A DNA stretch of 64,000 nucleotides from contig JASJET010000149.1 in assembly GCA_034092305.1 (NCBI GenBank), forward strand, positions 5,309,001-5,373,000. The letters run 5' to 3'. The position numbers were made by a program, and so were the translations under genes. This stretch comes from Diaprepes abbreviatus (lineage: Eukaryota; Arthropoda; Insecta; Coleoptera; Curculionidae). The notes beneath the pieces are model-generated. The model was not told where the DNA came from, ran no database searches, and saw only the letters and a list, made by a program, of their open reading frames with translations. How positions within the stretch are numbered: the first letter of the stretch is position 1; each line of letters opens with the position of its first letter. Shown one piece after another: positions 22,541 through 31,496 of the stretch.

Positions 22541-22926
22541 AACATTGGAGAAAACGGAAATTCAAAGAAGCCGCGGTTATACATCAGAACCCGAGTTGTT
22601 TTTGTAAACCATCCTTAGATATAAGAGAAGTGTGGAAACTACTTCTTAGTAATTATAAACTAAAACTAAATGCAGCATAAAAAAAAAGGTATTTTACCGT
22701 AGCAGGCATGACTGTCCCCATCTGAGTCACACTCTACTGCATTTACTTTTAGTATAAATAGCCATGTAGCTAAGGGATTTATTTAATTTTACTTGAAAAC
22801 GGCTAGAGATAACTACTAGCCGAAACGTCGTGATATTCAACAAAACAAAATAAAGACAATGGAAGTCCAACAGATATCTACTACTTCGCAAGAAACATCA
22901 TTGTCTATGGCCTTCAAACAAACACT
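22541..22926 (+). mobile_element. Penelope-like element A, 3' part
   Basis: The coding end (EQHWRKRKFKEAAVIHQ, SCFCKPSLDIREVWKLLLSN) continues the GIY-YIG frame interrupted at 20282. The terminal non-coding part follows, with the hammerhead-like motif at 22792-22830 and the end AAAATAAAGACAATGGAAG. Flanked on the right by AAAATTATCTAT at 22927-22938. Confidence 0.85.
22792..22830 (+). ncRNA. Hammerhead-ribozyme-like motif of PLE A
   Basis: CTTGAAAA is followed by the helix CGGCTAG / CTAGCCG around a 9-base loop and then GAAACGTCG. The order resembles the hammerhead core (CUGAUGA, helix II, GAAA). Compared with the copy at 38036 the helix has changed on both sides and still pairs. The CUGAUGA box is degenerate here (UUGAAAA), so self-cleavage of this copy is doubtful. 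Confidence 0.55.
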
Positions 22927-23195
22927 AAAATTATCTATGTTTATAGTGTATGTGAATTATTAAGAAATCATAAGAAATAAAATAATATTATAACAACTTT
23001 CTATGCCTATGACAGTGATTAAAATCTTTTTTAACACTTTTCACTTCCAAAAATCCATCCCAAATAGTCCATTATTATAGACCGGTATTTTTGATTATAA
23101 AATTTCTAACCCATTCCTGTAAAAAATATATGTGTCTAACAGATTTTGCCAAAGACACCGGACTAATAAACACAGGTATTTTGCGAAAAAAAGGG
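22927..23195. mobile_element. Outer DNA element, right part
   Basis: Continues the sister copy from 19789. It matches about 22095-22400, including TGTGAATTATTAA, ATAAAATAATATTATAA and GATTTTGCCAAAGACACCGG. The match ends near 23195 before any terminal repeat. Confidence 0.7.
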
Positions 23196-23600
23196 TCAAA
23201 AATGATTTATATTACTTTCTCTAATTCTTGAATAGACAATAAATGGAAAACAGTGCCCGTACACATAATTTTGTAGATGTCTTTGATCTTTGATATATCT
23301 AAAAATATCAATCACCTCTATTTTTTTCATACAACTTAAAATTGATGACACTCCTGTTGGACTGGACGTAACCAAATTGGAAGGTTTTGAGGACAGAAAT
23401 GTGCAAGTTATATTTCGTCCAATTATATCGTTATGAGGTCTGTCAAGTGTAAAAATTGTCATATTTCAAGAAACCATAAGGACCCGCACAAACTTTATTG
23501 AAAGAATCATTCTATCGAAAACTTTGGAATTAGGAATGTCCATTTGCTACCACATGAGGGAAATGAAGTGCTGTGTCCAATATTTGACAAGTTAAATTGA
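23196..23600. other. No gene supported
   Basis: A minus-strand open frame (23196-23462, 88 codons) has no recognisable motif. The rest may belong to the 5' side of the LINE that follows. Confidence 0.35.
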
Positions 23601-23639
23601 AATGGCAATAAAAAATAATATAATATAAAAATAGCTGCA

Positions 23640-24953
23640 ATGGAAGCAGACCAAACATACAAATATCTAGGTATGAAACAGGCTAAAAGAATTGACCATG
23701 GCACTATGAAGGCCGAATTGACAGTCGAATTTGTCAGGAGGGTAAGGCGGGTGTTACGAACTAATTTAAATAGTAGAAATTTGTTTAAGGCGCTCAATAC
23801 GTATGCTTGCTCTGCGCTGAGCTACTCTTTTGGAATTGTAAAGTGGAGCAGGACGGACATCCAAAACCTGCAAAGAAAAATAAGGACACTCCTTACAAAA
23901 GCACAAAAACATCACCGTCGGAGTGCTATTGAACGTACAATGCTTCCAAGACACCAAGGAGAAAGAGGATTGGTGGATATTGGTAAGCAGCTCGACCAAC
24001 AAATAATAAACTTTCGTTCATATTTCCACAGGTTAGCGGACTCTTCCACACTACATCGAGCAATGTGCAAGGCAGACGTTTCAACGCTGCTACAGTTGAG
24101 GGAACAATATATTACTTCTCACCACCAAACAGACCAAGAGAAGTTACAAACCTGGCTTCAGAAGCCACTTCATGGACGGCATCCAAATAAGGTCAATCAG
24201 GACAATGTCGACAACTCAGCGTCGAACTACTGGTTGGTTTCAGGACAGATGTTTCCGGAAACGGAGGGCTTCTTGTTGGCTATCCAAGACCAGGTTATTC
24301 CAACAAAGAACTATCGGAAGTTCATCATTAGAGATCCCTTAATAGAAAATGACCAATGCAGATATGGCTGTCGAACATCGGAGACAATTCAGCACATAAC
24401 TGGAGGATGCCAAGCGTTTGCCGCAACCGAGTATAAGGAAAGACACGACTCAGCCGTTAAGATACTCCACCAAGAGTTAGCAGAAAATTTAAAGCTTTTA
24501 CAGGTAGAAAAAGTGCCTTATTACAAGTACAATCCGGAGCCTATTCTTGAGAACAACCAATTTAAGTTATATTGGGACCGAACGGTCCTCACGGATCAGA
24601 CAGTAGCTCATAATAGACCTGATATTATACTAATAGATAAAATTTCTAGGCGAACTACACTGATCGACATTGCTGTGTCTAACAACAACAACCTAAGGCC
24701 AAAGTACACCGAGAAGATCGCCAAATACAGAGATCTGGAGGTCCAAATCCGAAAACAATGGGCAATGAACAGCGTCCAAACGATTCCCATAATACTGTCA
24801 ACAACTGGAGTGATACCAAAAAACCTCTTGCAGAACATCAAGGGACTGGGCCTTAGTGAGCATCTGTATAAACCTATGCAGAAAGCAGTTCTCCTTGCAA
24901 CCGCGAGAACCGTCCGAAAGTTCGTGGGAAATGCAGCAGACAACGTCACCTAG
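23640..24953 (+). mobile_element. 5'-truncated LINE with restriction-like endonuclease (R2/R4-like)
   Basis: An open frame of 437 codons starts in the last part of a reverse transcriptase (MEADQTYKYLGMKQAKRIDH). It continues through the thumb/linker region to a CCHC knuckle (C-x3-C-x7-H-x4-C in CRYGCRTSETIQHITGGC). Next comes the restriction-like endonuclease signature RPDIILID..LIDIAV, with the PD...D acids visible. This order, knuckle then endonuclease C-terminal to RT, is typical of the R2/R4-type LINE group rather than AP-endonuclease LINEs. The RT catalytic part is absent, so the copy is dead. The codons retained are intact, suggesting a recent insertion. No target duplication was identified. 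Confidence 0.8.
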
Positions 24954-25277
24954 GACCCGATAACATGGAAAGGGTTCCCACAGAGCTTCATACTTTTGGT
25001 GTCTTTGTATTCCTGGTATGAGTGAATAATCCCTGGAGTGAGTGCGAATCTGTTTGGCTTGTAAATCAAAATAAAAATAGTTTGCAAGGCATGTATCACT
25101 GAAATAGACAATATTATAAAAAATGATTAAATACGGAACTTTATTTGACTTATTTAAGATAGCTGGCAACGTTGTGTTTTTACTGTTAATGTTTATCTTT
25201 AAGACAGTGGTCTAACCTTACTCTTTCATAATAAATAAGTTTACGAAATAGTAAAATGTTTTTTTCATTATCTTCGA

Positions 25278-26250
25278 ATGTCTCATGGCAAAGATGCTGG
25301 TAAATTTGTAAATTTCAAACGTAGATCGAAAGTCTCCATGGCCACGAAGCTTGAATATAAACAGTTTTCAGATATGAGGGATCAAAGTGGAGAAGATATG
25401 ATCGCAATTGAGTTATTAGGGGATCCGTCCTCTGAAAACTTTTGTATCGAATTGGCTCAGACTTTGGAAATAAGTAGTAAATGTGATGTAGATCGAAAGT
25501 CTCCATGGGCACGAACCGTTTTCGAGATATGAGAAATCAAAGTGGGGCAGACATGGCTAAAGTAAGGGTATTAGGGGATTGTCCTCTAAAGACTCAAGCC
25601 TTGGGATTGAGTAGAAAAGGTTATGTAATGTAAAAGTCTCCAGGGGATCAAAGTTCAAAAATGAATATTTTTCGTGATATGTGGGTTTAATGTGAGAAAA
25701 TTACGTGTTATGCTGGTTATTAGAGACCCATATTGAAAAATGCTAGTGAATTCTCGATGTTGCTTGAAATAGCCTGATCAGGGCGTGATTGTTTGGTTAG
25801 TGGTAGGTTTCAATTGTCAGTCTTGCCTCAGCTAATCAGATTATTCCCACTGTAGCTTCAACTTTCCCAATCCCAGTCTTGCATTTCTTGGGCAAAAATG
25901 AGAATATTTGTTTGGTAAACTAGGTCGAGTTCGATTTCTTACCCTTGATGTCGAATTTGACATCTCCAAAGGAGGACTAAAATAAACCTATATTGGCCCC
26001 ATTTGCCCCGCATTAAAGCCATATTATAACTTGAAAACTGTTCAGTTTTGAACTTTTTACGTCACATTTTCTACTCAATTCCAAGGTTTGAGGTCTTTAG
26101 ACGACGACTCCCTTATAACCCTATTTTGGCCATATTTTCACCTTAACTATTTAATCCCAATATTTGACTCAATTCGACAGAAAGGTTTCCGGTGGACGAT
26201 CCCTGATAATCCTGTTTTGACCAAATTTTCACCCCTTTGATTTCCTATAT
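25278..26250. repeat. Inverted pair of degenerate ~150-170-bp tandem repeats
   Basis: On the left, GTAGATCGAAAGTCTCCATGG recurs at about 25320 and 25490, and GATATGAG..ATCAAAGTGG recurs at about 25374 and 25530. On the right (about 25930-26250) the same motifs appear in reverse orientation (TACTCAATTCCAAGG against CCTTGGGATTGAGTA; TTTGATTTCCTATATCGCC). The short open frame at 25278-25532 is a by-product. Confidence 0.65.
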
Positions 26251-26414
26251 CGCCAGAATTTTTTTGTGCGGGATCCATTAGAGTTAAATAATTTTAAGCA
26301 TATTCATTAGTAGATCAACTTGCAAACCACCAATTTTATGAACAGTATTTCTTGTGATTGTGAGAAAATTTATTATGCTATTGATTGCACCTTTTAATAA
26401 CTTTAGAGAGGCGT
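26251..26414. other. Short unassigned stretch before a LINE
   Basis: No feature recognised. Confidence 0.4.
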
Positions 26415-26424
26415 ACTACTATTA

Positions 26425-27423
26425 TCGATGACAAGGATTTACGCCTTATTAGAAACCTTTACTCACAGCAAAGGGCGACTGTACGTGTAGGCAACGAAAC
26501 ATCATAAGAATTTACAATAAAACGGGGAGTTCGTCAGGGCTGTATTTTATCGCCGACGTTATTCAATACGTACTCGGAAATGCTGTTCAGGGAAGCTATC
26601 AGTGGAATGAGAGAGGGCATAAAAATTAATGGTGAAAGCATTAACAACTTAAGATATGCAGATGACACAGTTCTATTGGCCGATAATGCAGAGGATCTTC
26701 TGCAAACACTAATAGACCGCGTAGTGGAAACCTGTGAAAGATACGGCATGAAATTAAACTGTAAAAAGACAAAAATCCTTATAGTAAGCAAAAATGACGA
26801 AATACACCACCAATTTAGAGCAAATGATGAAACTTTGGAAACTGTTGACAAAGTTACGTATCTAGGATGCAGTCTGAACAGAGAATGAGACCACTCACAG
26901 GAGATTAGATGCCGCATAGAGAAGGCGAGAGCTGTCTTCAACCGCCTCAGAAAGATCTTGTGCAATATGCACCTGAACATTGATATAAGAACACGAGTCT
27001 TGAGATGTTATGTATTTTCAACTCTTCTATATGGAGTGGAAGCCTGGACTTTGACAGAAACAACATCTAAACGACTGGAAGCCTTCGAAATGTGGTGTTA
27101 CCGCCGCATGCTCAGAATTTCATACATCCATCATGTCACAAATAACACCGTGATGCAACGTATGAAAAAAGACCCAGAAATTATGCGCAATGTGAAAATC
27201 AGAAAGATATCATACTTAGGGCATGTAATGCGCAATGAGAAATACCAACTAATTCAGTTGATTTTGCAAGGTAAGATAGAGGGTAAAAGAACTCAGGGTC
27301 GCCGACGAACATCATGGCTGAGGAATATCAGACAATGGACAGGAATGACGATGGTACATTTATTTAGAACAGCTGTCAATAACATCCACATCCACAGAGG
27401 ATAGGCACCAACAGAAGAAGAAG
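26425..27423 (+). mobile_element. 5'-truncated LINE, RT and C-terminal domain, GAAGAAGAAG tail
   Basis: Flanked by ACTACTATTA at 26415-26424 and 27424-27433. The insert starts inside RT (DDKDLRLIRNLYSQQRA) and carries FTIKRGVRQGCILSPTLFN and YADDTVLLADN. The C-terminal domain reads MWCYRRMLRISYIHHVTNN and GKRTQGRRRTSWLRNIRQW. Stops occur at the codon before EFTIK and at NRE*DHS. The tail is CAGAAGAAGAAG. It belongs to the same family as 60680-62137. On the left it interrupts no gene; on the right it lies 16 bases beyond the stop codon of the minus-strand gene at 27450. Confidence 0.9.
27359..27364 (-). terminator. AATAAA supplied by the antisense LINE
   Basis: The first AATAAA on the minus strand after the stop at 27450 lies inside the LINE, 86-91 bases downstream. 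It may now serve as the polyadenylation signal of that gene. Confidence 0.35.
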
Positions 27424-27449
27424 ACTACTATTAAATATATTCAATTAAT

Positions 27450-27994
27450 CTACCTACTTTTACTTTCTCCGGCTGGTTGTTCGTTGTTTTCCGTAAACTG
27501 CACTAAAGGTTTCGGTTCCCCCCCTCTTAATCCAAATTGTTTTTGAATTCTTTTACATGTCTCCATTTTTCTATCAATTTCTTCGAATAATTTTTCGTAT
27601 TGATTTTTTAACTTAGCAATTAAGTTGGAAGGTGCTACTACTGCCCCCTGCGCCCCTTCATCAACATAAGGTTTGCTAAGACCTGTTATGCTAGCTTTAA
27701 CGTCGTCCAGTTCTTGGTGGAACTGTCTTAACAGATCCAAGGTACTATCTACTGATATATTTTTTAAGGTATAAAAATTCTCTATCAATCGATCCATTTG
27801 TTCGATTACCAATTCTTGCAGCTCGGATTCCTCGTTTTGACTTTCAACTGTCAGTAAGTCTAAGTATTTAAAGATGGTATTTTTAAGTCCTGCACTGTCC
27901 TTTACTAACTCGTCATATTTTTCGAAATCGATTAGAGGTTCGTCGTCTTCAGAAGGGTCATAGTCTAGGAAATTCTTCTCTTTGGCTGTTATTT
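27450..27994 (-). CDS. Terminal exon of minus-strand gene C, helical protein, function unknown
   Basis: The exon follows the acceptor GTTTTTACAG with two bases completing a codon (phase 1). It encodes about 181 residues, starting EITAKEKNFLDYDPSEDDEP and ending ENNEQPAGESKSR before the stop. After a short acidic lead the sequence is strongly helical (KNTIFKYLDLLTVESQNEES, then LIENFYTLKNISVDSTLDLL, then LIAKLKNQYEKLFEEIDRKM), with heptad-like spacing that suggests coiled coils. I do not recognise the family. Composition is more conserved-looking and less repetitive than genes A and B. Upstream exons were not located; the exon at 60323 ends in phase 0, so it cannot join directly. Confidence 0.75.
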
Positions 27995-28315
27995 CTGTAA
28001 AAACAAATATTTTAGTTTCCAAATATCTGTTGTATAAAAATAAGTACTTAAAGTGATATGTCTAGTTAATTATACCCTAAAAAGTAGTAATTTTTTCTTG
28101 TTTCAAAGACTGTTTTTTTTTAAATCTAGTATTTTATCTTATAGTATGTATATTTAACGATATACAAAAATATTTTCATTGAAAAATTTCCAGTAGTATT
28201 CGTAGAGCAGATATTCTCCTACAGCACGTTTTTGAAATCGCAATTTGTGACAAGTAGGTTTATTGACTAAAATGTGGTTGTCGGACTTGCATTGTCTTTA
28301 TTTTTATTTATTTTT

Positions 28316-28354
28316 ACGACGTTTCGATTAGGTTGTATGTCTAATCGTTATCAA
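28316..28354 (-). ncRNA. Hammerhead-like motif, inverted left end of PLE B
   Basis: On the minus strand: TTGATAA, helix CGATTAG / CTAATCG, then GAAACGTCG. Same arrangement as at 38036. Confidence 0.5.
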
Positions 28355-28498
28355 GTATAAACTGAATGGTTTGTCTTAAGACTACGGGCTTATATAGGGA
28401 CTGTGTGTGTGGACGTCGAGATCAGGTATTGCAGAACACGCCTGGGATAAACAACACCATATAAAATGGTCTGAGGCTGCGGCAATATATATGGAACC

Positions 28499-28992
28499 CT
28501 TCGAACATACCCCTGTAGAAGTAGCATAACGTCAGAACTAGGACCCGGTTGTTTGAACGCTGAATAATGTAATAATATTTTTATTTATATTTGAAAAAGT
28601 GTTAATAAACAGTAGATATTTAATTTCTTGGTACAGACATACCGATTTTATGCTATCCTTTTCTAATTGCATTATTTAAACGAGTATCATCGGTACGTCC
28701 CTCGAACATACCCCTGGGTACGTCAATTTTGAAAACAAAGTATGAATATATGGTTGCCTAAATTTGTATTGTTATTTTCAATATATAAACAATATCTAAC
28801 AATATTTACCGCATTTATAGTAATTTCTAACACTTTAAAACACCGAATAAAGTCACGACAAGCAATTAAATTGAAAGATAAGATAAGTAAATATGTTTAT
28901 GTCTGTCAAAAATCAAAAAAGCGTCTCCCCCACCGACCATAAACAGCCTTCAGATAAATCTATTGTTGTTTAAATCTAGAGTATGATCGAAG
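28499..28992. mobile_element. 494-bp DNA element nested in PLE B
   Basis: The ends are CTTCGAACATACC and, on the other strand, CTTCGATCATACT. The flanking 8-bp duplication ATGGAACC lies at 28491-28498 and 28993-29000. It has no transposase. A second copy lies in reverse orientation at about 52850-53260. An 8-bp duplication fits hAT or P-like families; the ends do not decide. Confidence 0.8.
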
Positions 28993-29215
28993 ATGGAACC
29001 CAACATGAAAAAAAGAAAATTTATAGAAGCAATTTACATTAAAAACAATAATGGAATCTTCAGTAAACCGAGTGTTGAGATACCTAATCTTTGGCAACCA
29101 CTACTTTGTAACATCAAATCATTGAGGTGTGTACAGTGAAGCGAAACTTTGCGCTTCAGTGGACACAGTCCCTATATAAGCTCGTAGTCTTACGACAAAA
29201 CATTCAGTTTATAAC

Positions 29216-29255
29216 TTGATGGCGATTAGAGATACAACCTAATCGAAACGTCGTA
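29216..29255 (+). ncRNA. Hammerhead-like motif, right end of PLE B
   Basis: TTGATGG, helix CGATTAG / CTAATCG with loop AGATACAAC, then GAAACGTCG. This copy retains GAUG of the CUGAUGA box. Confidence 0.5.
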
Positions 29256-29339
29256 AAAATAAATAAAAATAAAGACAATGCAAGTCCGACAACCACATTT
29301 TAGTCAATCTTCAACATTGTCTACAACCTTTAATCAAAG

Positions 29340-29690
29340 TAGGTTTATGTAAAATCAAATGAAATTTTTATAAAAAAATTGAACCGAATTCTAAAAAGGC
29401 GCTAAAAAGCGAAAAATAACATCAAATTGAAATTTTTGAAGTTGGCGCCAAATTAATACTTGACAAAACGTGACTGACATTAAGAGACATTATCTGTAAT
29501 TGCTATCTTATCGTAGCTTGTATGTATCTCGTGTTCGTAGTTATTTGTTTCATTTAGTAATACTTTGGCGTCGACTTCAAAAATTTCACTTCCATGTAAA
29601 CATTTATATCGTTATTTTTTCCTTTTTGGCGCTTTTTTAGAAGTCGGTTCAATTTTTTTTATAAAAATTTTATTTACCTATTTTATCAAA
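29340..29690. repeat. Central palindrome of the ~120-bp repeat family, copy 2
   Basis: The left arm (TTATAAAAAAATTGAACCG, GGCGCTAAAAAGCGAAAAAT, GAAATTTTTGAAGTTGGCGC) is the reverse complement of the right arm (GGCGTCGACTTCAAAAATTT, TTTTTGGCGCTTTTTTAGAA, GTCGGTTCAATTTTT). The same palindrome occurs at 55128-55480 and, as a half, at 44790-44885. Confidence 0.75.
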
Positions 29691-29892
29691 AGTTGTAAAC
29701 CACACTGAAGAACAAAAAAATCTTTGATTCAAAGAATTCTCCAAATACTAGTTTTGAATGACATTTAATCAAACAAATATTTAGCCGGCTATAGTAAATC
29801 CGCTATCTAAAATTTTAAGAAATTAATTTTAGATTCATAACGGCCTCCAAAACTCCTCAACACCGATACTGAAAGAGCTGGAGACATGTACA
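29691..29892. repeat. ~120-bp repeat family, copy 2 outer part
   Basis: AAAGTTGTAAACCACACTGAAGAAC and following units match the start of copy 1 (9300-9490). It is cut off by the insertion starting at 29893. Confidence 0.7.
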
Positions 29893-31389
29893 GGGTATTC
29901 CAAATTCGATACTTTTATGGGGTTTCTCGTCAACTATTAAAGTTAGTTAAAAACATGTGGAACATTACCCCAGGTGGGTAGAAGTAACGGATCCAAATCT
30001 CATACCTCTAAGGTCTGCCTCAAGGATTCTGGGGGAGGCAAAAATTCGCAATCACTCAAAATTTCAACCAGTTGGGGAGGGAGAGGGAGGTCCATCTTAC
30101 CTTTCCATTCTGACATAGAGTGTGGTATATTGTTATAAAAATAATTAAAAACTCTAGCTGATCTTCTAAAAATATATAGGGTGTTTCATTTGAAATAACG
30201 AAGTTTGGATGAATAAGTTTTTAACTATACATCGTATTAAAGTTACTTACTTACTTACTCCGTGGCGTTACAACCCCGTGTGGGTTTTAGCCGACTTGAC
30301 AATACGCCTCCATTCGTTTCTGTCTGTGTAGCTTTAAGGTCTCCTGCTATATTATCCCGCCACCGGAGCCGGGGTCGTCCAAGTGGTCTTTTTCCAGTTG
30401 GGGTTTCTTCCCACACCAGTCTCACTATTCTTTCGTTAGAGTGTCTTATGAGGTGGCCTGTCCACTGGAGTCTTCTAGACTTTAATTCTTTTACTATGTT
30501 GGCGTCTGCGTATAACTCTTCTAACTCTTTGTTTGTTCTTATTCTATATTGTCCCGTTGCCCCATCCAGTAACGGGCCAAAGATTTTTCTTAGGATTTTT
30601 CTCTCCCAAACTCGCAGTCGCTCTTCGTTTGCCTTTGTTATTGTCCAAGTTTCGCTGCCGTACATCACTACTGGTCTTATAACTGTTTTATATAGATTTA
30701 TCTTTGTTCGTCTTGTTAGTTGTTTCGATTTTATCAGGTCTCGAAGGGCGTAGCTACATCTGTTCCCAGCTTGGATCCTATTGTTTATTTCTTGTGATCG
30801 GTTATTATCTTCAGTTATTGTTGTTCCAAGATACTTAAATTCTCTGACGCGCTCAAAGTTGTAGTCGTCGATGGTGATGTTCTGTCCAATTCTGTCTCTG
30901 TTTCGAATATTGCGGCTCGTGTACATATATTTAGTTTTGTTTTCATTTATTTGTAGCCCCATCTTCTCTGCTTCCTTCTCGGACCTGATAAAAGTTTCCT
31001 TCATTTTTATTCTGGTGTTTTCTATTAGATCTACATTGTCTGCAAGTGCCAGCAGTAAGTTTGGTCCTTCTCGATGGAATATGGAAGTCGGTGTATCAAT
31101 TCTTGCATTTCTGATTATGTGTTCTAAAGCTACGTTGAAGAGTTGTGGTGAGAGTGCATCGTTTTAAAGTTGCCATTACACAATTAGATTAAGCTTAAAA
31201 TATTATAAAAATAAGTCGTTTAAAATGATGTAATATCTTTTGAAATAAGAAAATATTCAACTTCTGAATCGAAAGAAAATTTTTGAAGTTCTGATTGCGG
31301 CATTTTTAGTTTTCCTAAAAAACATCTCACGAATGCTATATTAGTTTTTTGTCAACTTTAATAAAAGTATCGAATTTGGGAAACCTTGT
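29893..31389. mobile_element. DNA element with CAGGGT ends, split by a LINE
   Basis: The left end CAGGGTATTCCAAATTCG and the right end, on the other strand, CAAGGTTTCCCAAATTCG share the following ATACTTTTA. Without the 0.9-kb LINE inside it would be about 0.57 kb and non-coding. The terminal CAGGGT resembles the fold-back at 39393. TA target bases are not clean. Confidence 0.65.
30245..31157 (-). mobile_element. 5'-truncated LINE with four-base-repeat tail
   Basis: Minus strand. It starts inside RT (LSPQLFNVALEHIIRNARID, with ALADNVD where YADD is expected). It runs through KMGLQINENKTKYMYTSR, YLGTTITEDNNRSQEIN, MYGSETWTITKANEERL and GRPRLRWRDNIAGDL to the end CNATE. It ends in a TAAGTAAGTAAG-type tail. 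ATCGTATTAAAGTT (30231-30244) and ATCGTTTTAAAGTT (31158-31171) flank it, a probable 14-bp duplication with one mismatch. This differs from the GAAGAAG-tailed LINE family. Confidence 0.85.
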
Positions 31390-31496
31390 GCAAGGTATTA
31401 TTTCATCCTCAAAATCTAAATGCATTAACAGAAAGGCACACATTTTTGAGTTTGTTTATAGATTTTTCTTATATAGATTATTACTACCCACACAGC
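31390..31496. other. Short unassigned stretch
   Basis: AT-rich; nothing recognised. Confidence 0.4.

Larger units (their letters stand above)
28265..29310 (+). mobile_element. Penelope-like element B, internally deleted
   Basis: The left end is an inverted terminal piece (GTCGGACTTGCATTGTC, with the hammerhead-like motif on the minus strand). It is joined to a GIY-YIG remnant (RSGIAEHAWDKQHHIKWSEA) from about 28420. After a nested insertion at 28499-28992 the 3' part continues (MKKRKFIEAIYIKNN, PSVEIPNLWQPLL). The plus-strand terminal region at 29150-29310 carries TATATAAG, the hammerhead-like motif and the end AATAAAGACAATGCAAG. The two ends are thus inverted relative to each other, as in element A. 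Confidence 0.8.

Noticed and set aside
22354..22680. Glycine/proline-rich frames across the poly-G/poly-C run
   Set aside because: Low-complexity translation of the G-run repeat at the end of the hAT-ended element. Only the part after 22541 is real PLE coding sequence.
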